Shown here: piece after piece, positions 48,801 to 55,604 of the stretch
Layout: the number at the start of each line of letters is the position of its first letter
Numbering within the stretch: position 1 is the stretch's first letter
DNA from: Burkholderiales bacterium
GTDB taxonomy: Bacteria; Pseudomonadota; Gammaproteobacteria; Burkholderiales; Burkholderiaceae_B
NCBI GenBank assembly: GCA_021299735.1
Contig: JAJTEM010000026.1
Location: 1 to 55,604, forward strand
DNA: 55,604 bases
Direction of reading: 5' to 3'
Notes under the pieces: generated by a model
Told to the model about the DNA's origin: nothing
The model's input: only the letters and a program-made list of their open reading frames with translations
Databases searched by the model: none
Program-made: the position numbers and the translations under genes

Positions 48801-49514
48801 TACCAGGTGCTCACCCCACACGGTTTTGTTCGCGAATTCCTGGTGGAGAAAAACTCCCATCAACCTAGGGCAAGAGTAGATCGGATGTATTTTTGTGGCG
48901 AAAGCATGATGCTGACTAAAACCACTAGAAGCCCGGAAATAAGCTACGACAGCCCAAACGCCACACGTTACATGGCAGGTGTAGGCTACACAATGAACGA
49001 ACAGGCCAAGCACCTTGATCTGGTCTACAACCCGAGCGACAAAGGCAATGATTTTTTTGTAATACGCCCTGAGAATTTCGACAAGCTCAGCAATTATCAG
49101 GAAATATATCGGGACTCTATGGGCACAAGTGCAAACTGGCTTGTTGTGAACAAACAGTATCGAATGGTGAATGCCAAGTTTCTGTCAGGTGTTGAATATT
49201 CGGGGAAAGTCGAGAGGCAAGGTAATTTATTACGCCCAACCGGTAACGGCAAATTAAGCTTCAACGCGCTGTCATTTACCGCAGACTTTGAAAAAGACAA
49301 CACCATCAAAAATATAAAAGCGATGAACCATGTGACAAGCAATTGGATGGCCACCAACCTCAAACCTGGCGGTAACCAATCAATTACGCTGTCAGACTGG
49401 ATGAAAAAGGTGAGCAATGGTCGCCTGGACTGGCAAAAAGACGTGCAAGCCCAATTGATGCTTCGCGACCTGTCATCCGTAAAAAACCAGGGAATTATTT
49501 TCTCGCGAAAATAA
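45861..49514 (+). CDS. Orphan 1217-residue protein with nucleotidyltransferase-like N-terminus and MORN-like repeats
   Basis: I do not recognise this protein as a whole. Residues 65-88 contain KGS (68-70) and DIDL (83-86), and LDI (155-157) follows: the three signature elements hG[GS], [DE]h[DE]h and h[DE]h of the nucleotidyltransferase fold. GLSRLSYRLSKSSNARLLQP (214-233) recalls the helical segment after the head of poly(A)/CCA polymerases. Residues 240-560 look mainly helical. From about 625 onward short aromatic-x-Gly units recur (YMEWHDGSLFSGE, KWAGEFKAGQLLPEGSLYLD, YSGKVERQG followed by GNGKLSF), resembling MORN repeats. There is no signal peptide or membrane segment. By eye the gene is richer in A/T than its neighbours. 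It sits between the SUMT and chelatase genes. A toxin or secreted effector is possible but unproven. Confidence 0.7.
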   Translation: MPVTSRIATKGQQADYLDSPYRSETSFKNFSTFLNRPLTICGRQSNQTARFSLLDILKHLNIQKAILKGSATNQWRSNKTLADIDLQLPVNSAIDKNQFTKPLLEFLNQRSNLSAKGKQAIQEKTWFSKVRHDLKDSWARLIISIGYPAQNATTLDINLTNYRGIAYDTIQASRVLQFDWAQSKTHSVGSWHPSLVDWLAKNQLLWFNPDIDEGLSRLSYRLSKSSNARLLQPRITLQFFEQASPETIGNIYLRVLMDEYPSSTLSTQERKQLWAPVLQAAATPKYESLKSDLLGWTTQQTLDEVTSALNAPETQVSVLDQLTKACQIGIDFKNSVKNFLMSQEEFDEPLKPLIQKALGAHVVSGESIFNMLDNWSLVKDIPKHELLTVFTELLTHTSTTADPSVSGKAAHMLGWLHGDEVATLQFWMDRIPDSARNAPPEKLMPPVIQSLLKIIKTKGTKGLEPVLPQLSTLRISRSDWHTLTEALETNRSNIATQSAINLEHSRNPVLGLMEILTLHSAVLGAFAGKCNVVTFAKNNGVRTEQLFQNFYQDLMVYAHTLQEQKTPPVLRNFLTVKSDGLDLALPDMTLTVSFSQESITANLETNKFWVTEHARAKLNTEPFTNSQSFYMEWHDGSLFSGESHPSGKFIFDGVLTHVSVQSEAPEISGLLNTGRLICQSRFPGIDYAEKSWAAKGHFNSKQLLKTKTLADALLVLKQGVIVDQLMNSLAKIEHEIENNLPTRCFVTVTTDTYRTEMNTRYRRVDDTIPKRIQFQNVWGVEPVMDQVESIDQLVSAPFGVLNFESTTPWDEEQQTLQGLGEIKTSGVLKFKWAGEFKAGQLLPEGSLYLDKSKTPAITFKQGNSSSNIPRSLLPVMADLLGRLSGEYTFSNHIWHDPDTWPIPGFEGFVNNFTHKGLSFSGYLTSMGRAIGILRESPEANKDYYSTWTGSFYVRPTTMLDYQPVRLDRQELNPVCIPLSEYQVLTPHGFVREFLVEKNSHQPRARVDRMYFCGESMMLTKTTRSPEISYDSPNATRYMAGVGYTMNEQAKHLDLVYNPSDKGNDFFVIRPENFDKLSNYQEIYRDSMGTSANWLVVNKQYRMVNAKFLSGVEYSGKVERQGNLLRPTGNGKLSFNALSFTADFEKDNTIKNIKAMNHVTSNWMATNLKPGGNQSITLSDWMKKVSNGRLDWQKDVQAQLMLRDLSSVKNQGIIFSRK

Positions 49515-49536
49515 GACCCGGCCAGCGAGGCTTTCT

Positions 49537-49797
49537 TTAATTTGCGGAAGCCTCACACTTTTTCATGAACGATGTTTTGGCGGCACCCGCCAATTTTTTA
49601 CCGTCCTTGCCCACGGCCCGTTCTTCACAACTGGCCTTGTTGTCAGCAAGGCATTTTTTCATGAAAGAATTTTTTGCAGCACCCGCCAAAGGCTTGCCGT
49701 CTTTGCTCACCGCTTTGGCCTGGCAGGCCGCTTCAGTGGATTGAGCATACGCGGGAATGGAAAAACACAGTGCAGCCAACAGCAACAATTTTTTCAT
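49537..49797 (-). CDS. psiF: PsiF-repeat periplasmic protein
   Basis: This 86-residue secreted protein has a signal peptide (KKLLLLAALCFSIPAYAQS) and two PsiF repeats, each of the form KDGKxLAGAAKxSFMKKC, with paired cysteines that may form disulfides in the periplasm. E. coli PsiF is induced by phosphate starvation, but its function is unknown. GGAG is too near the ATG at 49803 and well placed for the ATG at 49797, so I use the latter. It lies 21 nt after the cbiX stop on the same strand. Confidence 0.88.
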   Translation of the reverse strand: MKKLLLLAALCFSIPAYAQSTEAACQAKAVSKDGKPLAGAAKNSFMKKCLADNKASCEERAVGKDGKKLAGAAKTSFMKKCEASAN

Positions 49798-49818
49798 GGT
49801 CATTCTCCAGTTTATTGA

Positions 49819-50196
49819 TTAAACCTGCCGAACAATTTCAGTGGCAATCGCTTGCCATACTGCATCCCACTGCCCAACCGCAGCTGTGGCCTCAATATTT
49901 ACCTTGGGGTGTTTCTGTCTCATCTCGGCCATGATAACCGGAAAGTCATTCTTCAAGTGCCCACCCCTGCCAAAGAAAATTGGCACCACCTGAACATGTT
50001 CAACGCCACCCAAGGCCATACAGTCTACAACGCTTGGCAAGCTGGGTTCCATCAATTCCAGAAAAGCAAGTTCCACCTGAACGTTGGGCAACTGTTCAAT
50101 CAAAATGCTTTGCAAACGCTTCATGGGCTCGGCCCATTGCGGGTCGCGTGCACCATGTCCAAACAAAACCACGGCTTTTTTTTGCATGCTACTCAT
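49819..50196 (-). CDS. cbiX: Sirohydrochlorin chelatase, CbiX/SirB family (short form)
   Basis: This 125-residue protein probably inserts iron into sirohydrochlorin, the last step to siroheme. GHGARDPQWAEPMKRL supplies the N-terminal metal-binding His, and VVPIFFGRGGHLKNDFP the second conserved His. Single-domain length matches the small CbiX type, which acts as a dimer. The ATG at 50196 overlaps the lptG stop (ATGA) and has GAGGA upstream; the frame opens 18 codons earlier inside lptG. No precorrin-2 dehydrogenase is in the window. Confidence 0.88.
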   Translation of the reverse strand: MSSMQKKAVVLFGHGARDPQWAEPMKRLQSILIEQLPNVQVELAFLELMEPSLPSVVDCMALGGVEHVQVVPIFFGRGGHLKNDFPVIMAEMRQKHPKVNIEATAAVGQWDAVWQAIATEIVRQV

Positions 50197-51416
50197 CGAT
50201 TCCTCAATACATTCAATGTGCGCCAGGGCGCTGGCTGAGACACCCACCACAAAGCCCCCATGCCCACCACAAAACCCAGTAAGCTTGGCAGGGCTGCGCT
50301 TACAAAAGGCGGAAAACTGGCCACCATACTGAGGTGCGAAAACAGGTTATTAACCAGGTGAAAACCCACTCCAATCATGACGCCGGCAAACACCTTGACG
50401 CTGACACTGCCCGACCGGAAATGCAAGTAAGCAAAAGGCAGCGAGATCATCATCATGATGAGAATGGCAAACGGGTACATTATTTTTTTGGCAAAAGCCA
50501 AATCGATGTTGCCTGTAGCTTGCAGGTTATTGCTCAAAAATTTTGAATAGTTGTACAACTGCCAGGCACTCATCCGGTCGGGGCGAACAAACAAACCAGT
50601 CAATAATTCGGGCGACAAATTTGAGGTCCAGCGCATGGTGTCAAGCGTCTCGAATTGACTGGCCTGAATAGTTAAGCCCGCCCGCGCTGCATCTGGATTA
50701 CTCACAACCTCATCAAAATAACGCTGCTGCTTAACATTGCGCAACTGCCAGTCGCCAGTGCTTGGGTCAAACATCGCACTTTCAGCTCGAACCCAAGCAC
50801 GAATTCTGGAATCCGGGTCAAGCTCATAGTATTCAAGCTTGAGCAGTTCGCCATCTTTGTTGAATGAATCAAAATTCACAAAACGCACCCGCGACTCAAC
50901 ACCAGGTGCACTAAAGGTGTCGCGCATCCAGTAACCACTGCGAAAATCGCGGTCTACTTCGTAACCCAAGGCCTTGGCCCGCATGGGCACTGCCGCCCTT
51001 TCAGCCAAAGGCGCCACCGCCTCGCCAAACAGCACAGTGATTAGCACCACCCCCGCTGCAATACGCACCAACATCTTCAGCATACTGGTGGTGCTCAAGC
51101 CCGCAGCGCGCATGGCTGTCAGCTCACTGCTGGCGGCCAGTTGCACCAAGGCGTAAATAGAACCAATAAGCGCAGCAATCGGTGCTATTTCATACACGCG
51201 TGCGGGCAAACCCAACATCACTGCAACGAAATAATAAAACCAACTGGTACCCGGCAAACTGAGGCGATCAACTTCGGCAATCAAATCAAAAAACGCAAAT
51301 AAACCCACAAAAGCGATCATTACAAACGTAATTGCTTTATAAAGCTCGCCACGAAAATAGGCCAGAAGGGAACGAGGAACCGTGAACGGCTTTGAAACCG
51401 AGGATGATATTTTCAT
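50193..51416 (-). CDS. lptG: LPS export permease LptG
   Basis: This 407-residue inner-membrane subunit of the LptB2FG transporter extracts lipopolysaccharide from the inner membrane. Three N-terminal spans include the family motif LAASSELTAMRAAGLSTTSM. The periplasmic beta-jellyroll domain follows (VRFVNFDSFNKDGELLKLEYY), then three C-terminal spans (ILIMMMISLPFAYLHFRSG). It overlaps lptF upstream and cbiX downstream by 4 nt each, so all three are translationally coupled. Confidence 0.95.
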   Translation of the reverse strand: MKISSSVSKPFTVPRSLLAYFRGELYKAITFVMIAFVGLFAFFDLIAEVDRLSLPGTSWFYYFVAVMLGLPARVYEIAPIAALIGSIYALVQLAASSELTAMRAAGLSTTSMLKMLVRIAAGVVLITVLFGEAVAPLAERAAVPMRAKALGYEVDRDFRSGYWMRDTFSAPGVESRVRFVNFDSFNKDGELLKLEYYELDPDSRIRAWVRAESAMFDPSTGDWQLRNVKQQRYFDEVVSNPDAARAGLTIQASQFETLDTMRWTSNLSPELLTGLFVRPDRMSAWQLYNYSKFLSNNLQATGNIDLAFAKKIMYPFAILIMMMISLPFAYLHFRSGSVSVKVFAGVMIGVGFHLVNNLFSHLSMVASFPPFVSAALPSLLGFVVGMGALWWVSQPAPWRTLNVLRNR

Positions 51417-52552
51417 TTCCTGATCTCCTGAGCAGCCACCACGTCTCGCAGGTCGAGCGCGCGTGCGGGTTTTCGCCAGCGAAACAAGGGAGCACCCGCA
51501 GGGCGGTTGCGCTTGGCCATCAGCAAATAAAATATCAGCAGAACACTGGCATGCGGCAACACCAGGGCAACCCAGAAATCAAGGGTTTCCTTGGTGACCA
51601 TGCTTTGAGTGACAGACACTATGTTGCTGTAAGTGAGGTAAATAAGCAGTGCAAAAAGCTGGTTTAATGAATTGCCACCGCGCGGGTTTACAAAGGCCAG
51701 CGGAATAGCCAGAAGGCCCAACACCAGAGCAGACATGGGCAGGCTGACACGCCCCAACAATTCACCCTGCGCAGCGGGTGAAAAATCAGCGATCAGCAAA
51801 TCAACTCGGCGGTGTTGCAACTGAAAACTGGGCGCTGCGCCCAGTGTGTTGTCAATCGCCAGACCATAGGTTTCAAACTCGGTGGTGGTAAAACGCTCGC
51901 CGCTACCATCCAGTGTTGCACGGCGCCCACCATTGAGCACCAAGTAAGGCTGGCCATTCGCATCCACTTCCACGCTACCACGCGCAGCCGAAACCACTGT
52001 TCGCGTTTCGCCCTTGGCATCCACCACAAATACATTTTCAACTTGCTTGGTTACTTCCGATTGCCGCTCGACAAAAAACACCCGGTTGCCCTCGCCCGAC
52101 TCCCGAAACTGCCCGGCACTGACCTTGCTCACATCGCTACGTTTGGCAAAACGGTCCTTCGCTGAATCAAGCTCGGCCTTTGCCCAAGGTGTAAGCCACA
52201 CCGAACACACCATGGCCAGCATGGTCAGTGGTATTGCAAAACGCAACACAGGTCGCACCAATGAGAACAGCGACACACCCGAGGCAAACCAGGCGGTCAT
52301 TTCCTGTTCCTTGAAAGCGCGAGACACCACTCCCATCACCGCAATAAACACGGTGATGACCAAAGCGGCCGGCAAATATTGAAGCCCGCCCAACAAAATA
52401 AGGGTAAAGACTTCGGCGTTATCAACCTTGCCGCCTGCCGCCTGGCCCAGGGTGCGAACCAGAACAGTCGTCACGATAATTGTGAACAGGGCCACGAAGG
52501 TAGCGCCTGCGGTTTGCGCGAAGTCTTTTCGAAAAGTGGATCGAAACAGCAT
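51413..52552 (-). CDS. lptF: LPS export permease LptF
   Basis: This 379-residue partner of LptG begins [20 protein letters not shown] at ATG 52552. The open frame runs on to 53176, but that part is antisense to pepA and not conserved. The motif [20 protein letters not shown] matches the LptF coupling helix, and the periplasmic domain ([20 protein letters not shown]) is followed by C-terminal spans including [20 protein letters not shown]. It is divergent from pepA with a 109-bp shared promoter region. Confidence 0.95.
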   Translation of the reverse strand: MLFRSTFRKDFAQTAGATFVALFTIIVTTVLVRTLGQAAGGKVDNAEVFTLILLGGLQYLPAALVITVFIAVMGVVSRAFKEQEMTAWFASGVSLFSLVRPVLRFAIPLTMLAMVCSVWLTPWAKAELDSAKDRFAKRSDVSKVSAGQFRESGEGNRVFFVERQSEVTKQVENVFVVDAKGETRTVVSAARGSVEVDANGQPYLVLNGGRRATLDGSGERFTTTEFETYGLAIDNTLGAAPSFQLQHRRVDLLIADFSPAAQGELLGRVSLPMSALVLGLLAIPLAFVNPRGGNSLNQLFALLIYLTYSNIVSVTQSMVTKETLDFWVALVLPHASVLLIFYLLMAKRNRPAGAPLFRWRKPARALDLRDVVAAQEIRK

Positions 52553-52572
52553 GCATGCAGATGGGCTGTGCT

Positions 52573-52601
52573 TTGACTCGCCAACCCAGCTTGTTAATAA
52601 T
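52573..52601 (+). promoter_or_regulatory. Candidate sigma-70 promoter of pepA-holC
   Basis: TTGACT (52573-52578), a 17-nt spacer, and AATAAT (52596-52601) lie about 60 nt before the pepA start, in the lptF-pepA divergent region. The -10 is imperfect; TAATAA one base earlier is an alternative. Confidence 0.5.
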
Positions 52602-52661
52602 GGTAGATTGTCGCATGCATTCGTTTTAAATGGTCGAGCATTAATCGCAAGAAGGAACAAC

Positions 52662-54263
52662 ATGACAGCCACACCAGCAACACCCAAAGCCAAAAAAACC
52701 AGTACCCCCCGTGCCACCAAGAAAGCAGCACCAACGCCCCCACCCATGTTCAGTTTCAAGGCTGGAACGGGCGCAGTTGCCAAAGTCAATTCAGGTGGGC
52801 CAGTGCCAGGCAAGGGCTGCGATGTGGCTGTGGTTGGTGTATACAAGGGCGGCGAACTGACTGCGGCCGCCAAGCGGGCTGATGTGGACACAGAAGGACT
52901 TGTGGCCAATGCCTGCAAAACCGACAAAAAACTGGGTAATTCAGGCACTAGCCGCGTGATATTCAACACCGGGAAGACTGGCGCGCCAGTGTATGTACTA
53001 GTTGGGTTGGATGAAGCCGAAAAACTGAACACCAAAACCCTGCGAAAAGCCACCAGTGCGGCCTGCGGGGCGCTAAAAAGCCTGAAGCCTGCCAAGGTAT
53101 TTTTCGCCGTAAACCAGGAAGTACCCAAGAAAAGCAGCGACAAGGAAATTGCCGCCCTGTGCGCACGCACCATCACCGAGAGCTTTTACAGTTTTTCCGC
53201 CTGCAAGAAGCAAGATGAAGATGCGGTCGCCCCTCCCGCTTTCGAACTGGCTTGCACCAAATCAAATCAAGACGCAGTGGCAAAAGGCGCAGCCATTGGC
53301 CAGGCAATTGGTAATGGCATGCAACTGGCCAAAGACCTCGGCAATTTGCCCGGCAATATTTGCACCCCAAATTACCTAGCTGAAACCGCCAAGGCCTTGG
53401 CCAAACAATACAAGCTGGGCGTTGAGGTGCTTGACCACAAAAAAATGGAAGCCTTAAAAATGTTCAGCTTGCTGTCTGTAGGCAAGGCTTCAAGCGAACC
53501 CCCCAAACTGATTGTGCTGAAGTACAACGGCGCCAAAAACCCCAAAGAAGCACCTGTGGTGCTGGTTGGCAAAGGCATCACCTTCGACACGGGCGGTATT
53601 TCCCTGAAACCTGGCGCCAACATGGATGAAATGAAGTACGACATGTGCGGTGCAGCCAGCGTACTGGGCACCATGAAAGCGGCGGCTGAAATGAAGCTGC
53701 CCTTGAACCTGATTGTAGTTGTGCCGACCGCCGAGAACATGCCAGCCGGCAATGCCAGCAAGCCCGGTGATGTGGTTGTGTCCATGAGCGGGCAAACCAT
53801 TGAAATTCTGAATACAGATGCAGAGGGCCGCCTTATTTTGTGTGATGCCCTCACCTATGTTGAGCGTTTCAACCCAGCAGCAGTGGTTGATGTAGCTACG
53901 CTCACCGGCGCGTGTGTGGTGGCGCTTGGCCATGTCAACAGTGGCCTGTTCAGCCCCGATGACGACCTGGCCGATGAGTTGTTCAAAGCAGGCCAAACCG
54001 CACTGGACACGGCCTGGCGCATGCCACTGGACGAGGAATACCATGAACAGCTTAAAAGCAACTTTGCCGACATGGCCAACATTGGTGGCCCACCCGCAGG
54101 CAGTGTAACCGCCGCGTGCTTCTTGCAAAAGTACACCAAGGCCTACAGCTGGGCCCACCTTGACATTGCGGGCACAGCCTGGCATTCAGGCAAGGCAAAG
54201 GGTGCCAGTGGCCGCCCAGTGCCACTGCTGGCGGAGTTTGTGATGAAGCGCGCCAAGGTGTAA
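52662..54263 (+). CDS. pepA: Leucyl aminopeptidase (M17)
   Basis: This 533-residue hexameric zinc/manganese aminopeptidase has the metal and active-site motif [16 protein letters not shown], plus [16 protein letters not shown] with the catalytic Lys. The start ATG has AAGGA upstream; the frame is open farther back, antisense to lptF. The first 35 residues are an Ala/Pro/Lys-rich tail ([18 protein letters not shown]) absent from E. coli PepA (503 residues). E. coli PepA also binds DNA, and the tail could add affinity for nucleic acid, which is speculation. holC follows by 10 nt. Confidence 0.96.
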   Translation: MTATPATPKAKKTSTPRATKKAAPTPPPMFSFKAGTGAVAKVNSGGPVPGKGCDVAVVGVYKGGELTAAAKRADVDTEGLVANACKTDKKLGNSGTSRVIFNTGKTGAPVYVLVGLDEAEKLNTKTLRKATSAACGALKSLKPAKVFFAVNQEVPKKSSDKEIAALCARTITESFYSFSACKKQDEDAVAPPAFELACTKSNQDAVAKGAAIGQAIGNGMQLAKDLGNLPGNICTPNYLAETAKALAKQYKLGVEVLDHKKMEALKMFSLLSVGKASSEPPKLIVLKYNGAKNPKEAPVVLVGKGITFDTGGISLKPGANMDEMKYDMCGAASVLGTMKAAAEMKLPLNLIVVVPTAENMPAGNASKPGDVVVSMSGQTIEILNTDAEGRLILCDALTYVERFNPAAVVDVATLTGACVVALGHVNSGLFSPDDDLADELFKAGQTALDTAWRMPLDEEYHEQLKSNFADMANIGGPPAGSVTAACFLQKYTKAYSWAHLDIAGTAWHSGKAKGASGRPVPLLAEFVMKRAKV

Positions 54264-54273
54264 GGAAGCGATC

Positions 54274-54696
54274 TTGACGCGAATAGACTTTCACTTGAAT
54301 GTTGAAAACCACCTGCTGTACACCTGCCGATTGATTCGCAAGGCGTACAGCAGCGGGTTGAAAATTGTGTGCTACAGCACTCGGGCCGAGGTACTTGAAA
54401 ACCTCGATAAGCTGCTGTGGACCTTCTCGGAAGAGGATTTTCTGCCCCATGTGGTCAGTGGCCACCCCAGTGTGGCCGAAACGCCCATCTTGCTCACGGA
54501 CAAAGCCGATGACATTTCCCATTACGACCTGTTAATCAACCTGGACGAGCAATGGCCACCGTTTTTCGCGCGGTTCGAGCGGCTGGTAGAAATTGTGGGC
54601 ATCGATGAAGACAACAAGACACTTGCGCGACAACGCTACAAGTTTTACAAAGAACGTGGTTACCCGTTAAATACCTTCGACCGGGCGAATGGCTAG
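54274..54696 (+). CDS. holC: DNA polymerase III subunit chi
   Basis: This 140-residue clamp-loader accessory subunit links the polymerase to single-strand-binding protein. It starts at TTG with AAGGAAG 6 nt upstream (TRIDFHLNVENHLLYTCRLI). DKLLWTFSEEDFLPH is the typical chi segment, and RQRYKFYKERGYPLNTFD closes the protein. It follows pepA as in E. coli, where valS comes next. Here a small gene and a convergent peptidase gene come instead. Confidence 0.93.
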   Translation: MTRIDFHLNVENHLLYTCRLIRKAYSSGLKIVCYSTRAEVLENLDKLLWTFSEEDFLPHVVSGHPSVAETPILLTDKADDISHYDLLINLDEQWPPFFARFERLVEIVGIDEDNKTLARQRYKFYKERGYPLNTFDRANG

Positions 54697-54702
54697 GAAC
54701 AC

Positions 54703-54933
54703 ATGAGCGAACATTTTGATGGGGGCCCGCCCCTGTTAACCGAGGTGATCGAATCGGGCTTGCGGGAAATTGAAGAATCAACTGGAAGCCGCCTTGGAGG
54801 AAACTTGAGCGATCCTCAAATTGAAATATTGCGTGCTCAGTTGCCTGAACTGTTTGAACGTGCCTTGCTGAGAATTAAGCCCCAACTCATGCAAGAGTTT
54901 GAAAAGATTGTGTTGGACGCGCTGAAAAAATAA
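54703..54933 (+). CDS. Hypothetical 76-residue protein downstream of holC
   Basis: This is a small acidic-to-neutral cytoplasmic protein, largely helical in its C-terminal half (DPQIEILRAQLPELFERALL, then PQLMQEFEKIVLDALKK). I do not recognise the family. It begins 6 nt after holC on the same strand, and small proteins of this kind occur beside holC in related bacteria. Its stop is one base from the stop of the convergent peptidase gene. There is no signal peptide or membrane span. Confidence 0.75.
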   Translation: MSEHFDGGPPLLTEVIESGLREIEESTGSRLGGNLSDPQIEILRAQLPELFERALLRIKPQLMQEFEKIVLDALKK

Positions 54934-54934
54934 A

Positions 54935-55519
54935 TTATCGATTGGCGTAAACCGCTTCAAGTTTTTGCTTGCTTGCTTGGGGTAATGGCTTTCCCCCTTT
55001 GAATAACCACGAAGCTACACCCGTCCATTCCTTCTCAAGCTCATAATCGGTCAGCCACATGTCGCCACGAGACGGATCGCCTATCCAGTGCCTACCCTTC
55101 ACCTTGCCATGCCACAGCACAAAGTGATGCCCCTGAGTGGTTTTAAGTTGCAACAAAGCAGGGCTGCCAAAGCGAACCAACTGGGCGTTGTAAATGGTGG
55201 CGGCCTTCAATTCCAATCCCATTTGCCCAACCACTTGTTTCAGGTGCAACAAGGTAAAACCGTCTTCGAGTACAGAGTCTTGTTCGGACGCGTCGACAAC
55301 AAGTGCAAGCGCGGCAAGTAAATCTTCCTCATCTGCCGGAGAATCGGTGTAATAAGTCAACAAAGCAGACATGGAAGCTGCCCCGCAAGAAATGTCAAGG
55401 CGTTGCTCCATCATGTTTCTGAAACGGTATTCATGCCATGTCGAAGACTGCTCTGCAGCGTGCAACGATTGAATGAAAAAGCCCAAAAGAGCCAGCAAGC
55501 TGAATTTGAAGAAACTCAT
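54935..55519 (-). CDS. Secreted C39-like cysteine peptidase
   Basis: This 194-residue protein has a signal peptide (MSFFKFSLLALLGFFIQSLHA). Its peptidase C39-like domain has a catalytic Cys in RLDISCGAASMSALLTYY, a His in TTQGHHFVLWHGKVKG and an Asp in HWIGDPSRGDMW. C39 peptidases cut after double-glycine leaders, and stand-alone periplasmic members such as FapD occur beside outer-membrane secretion pores. The start overlaps by 4 nt the stop of a frame ending like an outer-membrane beta-barrel, so the two are an operon. The substrate is unknown. Confidence 0.82.
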   Translation of the reverse strand: MSFFKFSLLALLGFFIQSLHAAEQSSTWHEYRFRNMMEQRLDISCGAASMSALLTYYTDSPADEEDLLAALALVVDASEQDSVLEDGFTLLHLKQVVGQMGLELKAATIYNAQLVRFGSPALLQLKTTQGHHFVLWHGKVKGRHWIGDPSRGDMWLTDYELEKEWTGVASWLFKGGKPLPQASKQKLEAVYANR

Positions 55520-55604
55520 GGCTGGAAGGTATAAGTTAAATCAACAGCCACAGTATTCGATTCTTGCTGCCCTGAAACCCGACTGGCCGAGCCGCGCACC
55601 ACCC
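55516..55604 (-). CDS. C-terminal end of a probable outer-membrane beta-barrel protein (partial)
   Basis: Only 28 residues are in the window, read from the edge to TGA at 55516-55518. They end TVAVDLTYTFQP, an alternating hydrophobic strand with a near-terminal Phe, as in the last strand of beta-barrel proteins recognised by BamA. The stop overlaps the ATG of the C39-like peptidase by 4 nt. With so little sequence the family cannot be named. Confidence 0.5.
   Translation of the reverse strand, partial: VVRGSASRVSGQQESNTVAVDLTYTFQP

Noticed and set aside
49527..49554. GAGGCTT/AAGCCTC hairpin as a terminator between the orphan and psiF
   Set aside because: The stem is short, the loop is long, there is no T-run, and it overlaps the psiF stop codon. 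It could be weakly functional but is not supported.
52553..53176. 208-codon N-terminal extension of lptF
   Set aside because: It is antisense to pepA, and LptF homologues begin at the MLFRSTFRK point.

Overview
The window looks like a chromosomal core segment from a betaproteobacterium of the order Burkholderiales with moderate GC content. Limnobacter or a close relative is my best guess, from protein style and gene order only, so the genus is uncertain. Nearly every gene belongs to a conserved family. The gene orders orn / M48 peptidase / pterin dehydratase / rsgA, amgK-murU facing lptD-surA-pdxA-rsmA, lptF-lptG facing pepA-holC, and the cysteine operon are typical of this group. I saw no tRNA, rRNA, CRISPR array, insertion sequence or prophage.

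Layout. 1-2.5 kb: a PAS sensor histidine kinase cut by the window edge, divergent from a TRAP-type DctP binding protein. 2.5-5.6 kb: a membrane-anchored peroxiredoxin-like protein and groES-groEL, the latter behind a heat-shock (sigma-32-like) promoter and a perfect CIRCE operator. 5.6-7.8 kb: a chemoreceptor and ribosomal protein L31 type B. 7.9-20.4 kb: an ArnT-like glycosyltransferase, a MATE pump, orn, an M48 peptidase, pterin dehydratase and rsgA, followed by minus-strand genes for a CbiB-like protein, a CoA-type NUDIX hydrolase, a UbiH-type monooxygenase, PepP, and the MurU/AmgK peptidoglycan recycling pair. 20.5-26.8 kb: lptD-surA-pdxA-rsmA, then murI on the other strand. 26.9-30 kb: a PhnD-like binding protein translationally coupled to a hybrid histidine kinase. 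30-37.4 kb: RidA, an AtaL-like (DUF1857) protein, a TIGR01244 phosphatase-like protein, a bd-type oxidase (cydAB), a Bcr/CflA pump, an alpha/beta hydrolase, a 98-aa orphan behind an 11-bp perfect inverted repeat, and a beta-hydroxyacid dehydrogenase. 37.4-45.8 kb: a large imperfect palindrome, cysB, and the divergent assimilatory sulfate operon (TauE-like permease, cysI, DUF934, cysH, cysD, cysN, SUMT). 45.9-49.5 kb: a 1217-aa orphan protein. 49.5-55.6 kb: PsiF, CbiX/SirB, LptG/LptF, PepA, HolC, a small protein, a C39-like peptidase and the tail of a probable outer-membrane beta-barrel.

How the genes work together. Sulfate is activated by CysDN, reduced by a [4Fe-4S] APS-type CysH, then by the siroheme enzyme CysI. 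The siroheme comes from SUMT and CbiX, which lie in the same neighbourhood, and CysB is the obvious regulator. LptD, LptF and LptG belong to lipopolysaccharide transport, and SurA folds outer-membrane proteins such as LptD. AmgK, MurU and MurI feed peptidoglycan synthesis.

The most unusual element is the 1217-aa orphan at 45861-49514. Its N-terminus carries the full nucleotidyltransferase-fold signature (LKGS, DIDL, LDI) and its C-terminal half has MORN-like repeats. It sits between the two siroheme genes. Other unexplained signals are the roughly 275-bp palindrome before cysB and the hairpin abutting the Shine-Dalgarno of the 98-aa orphan.
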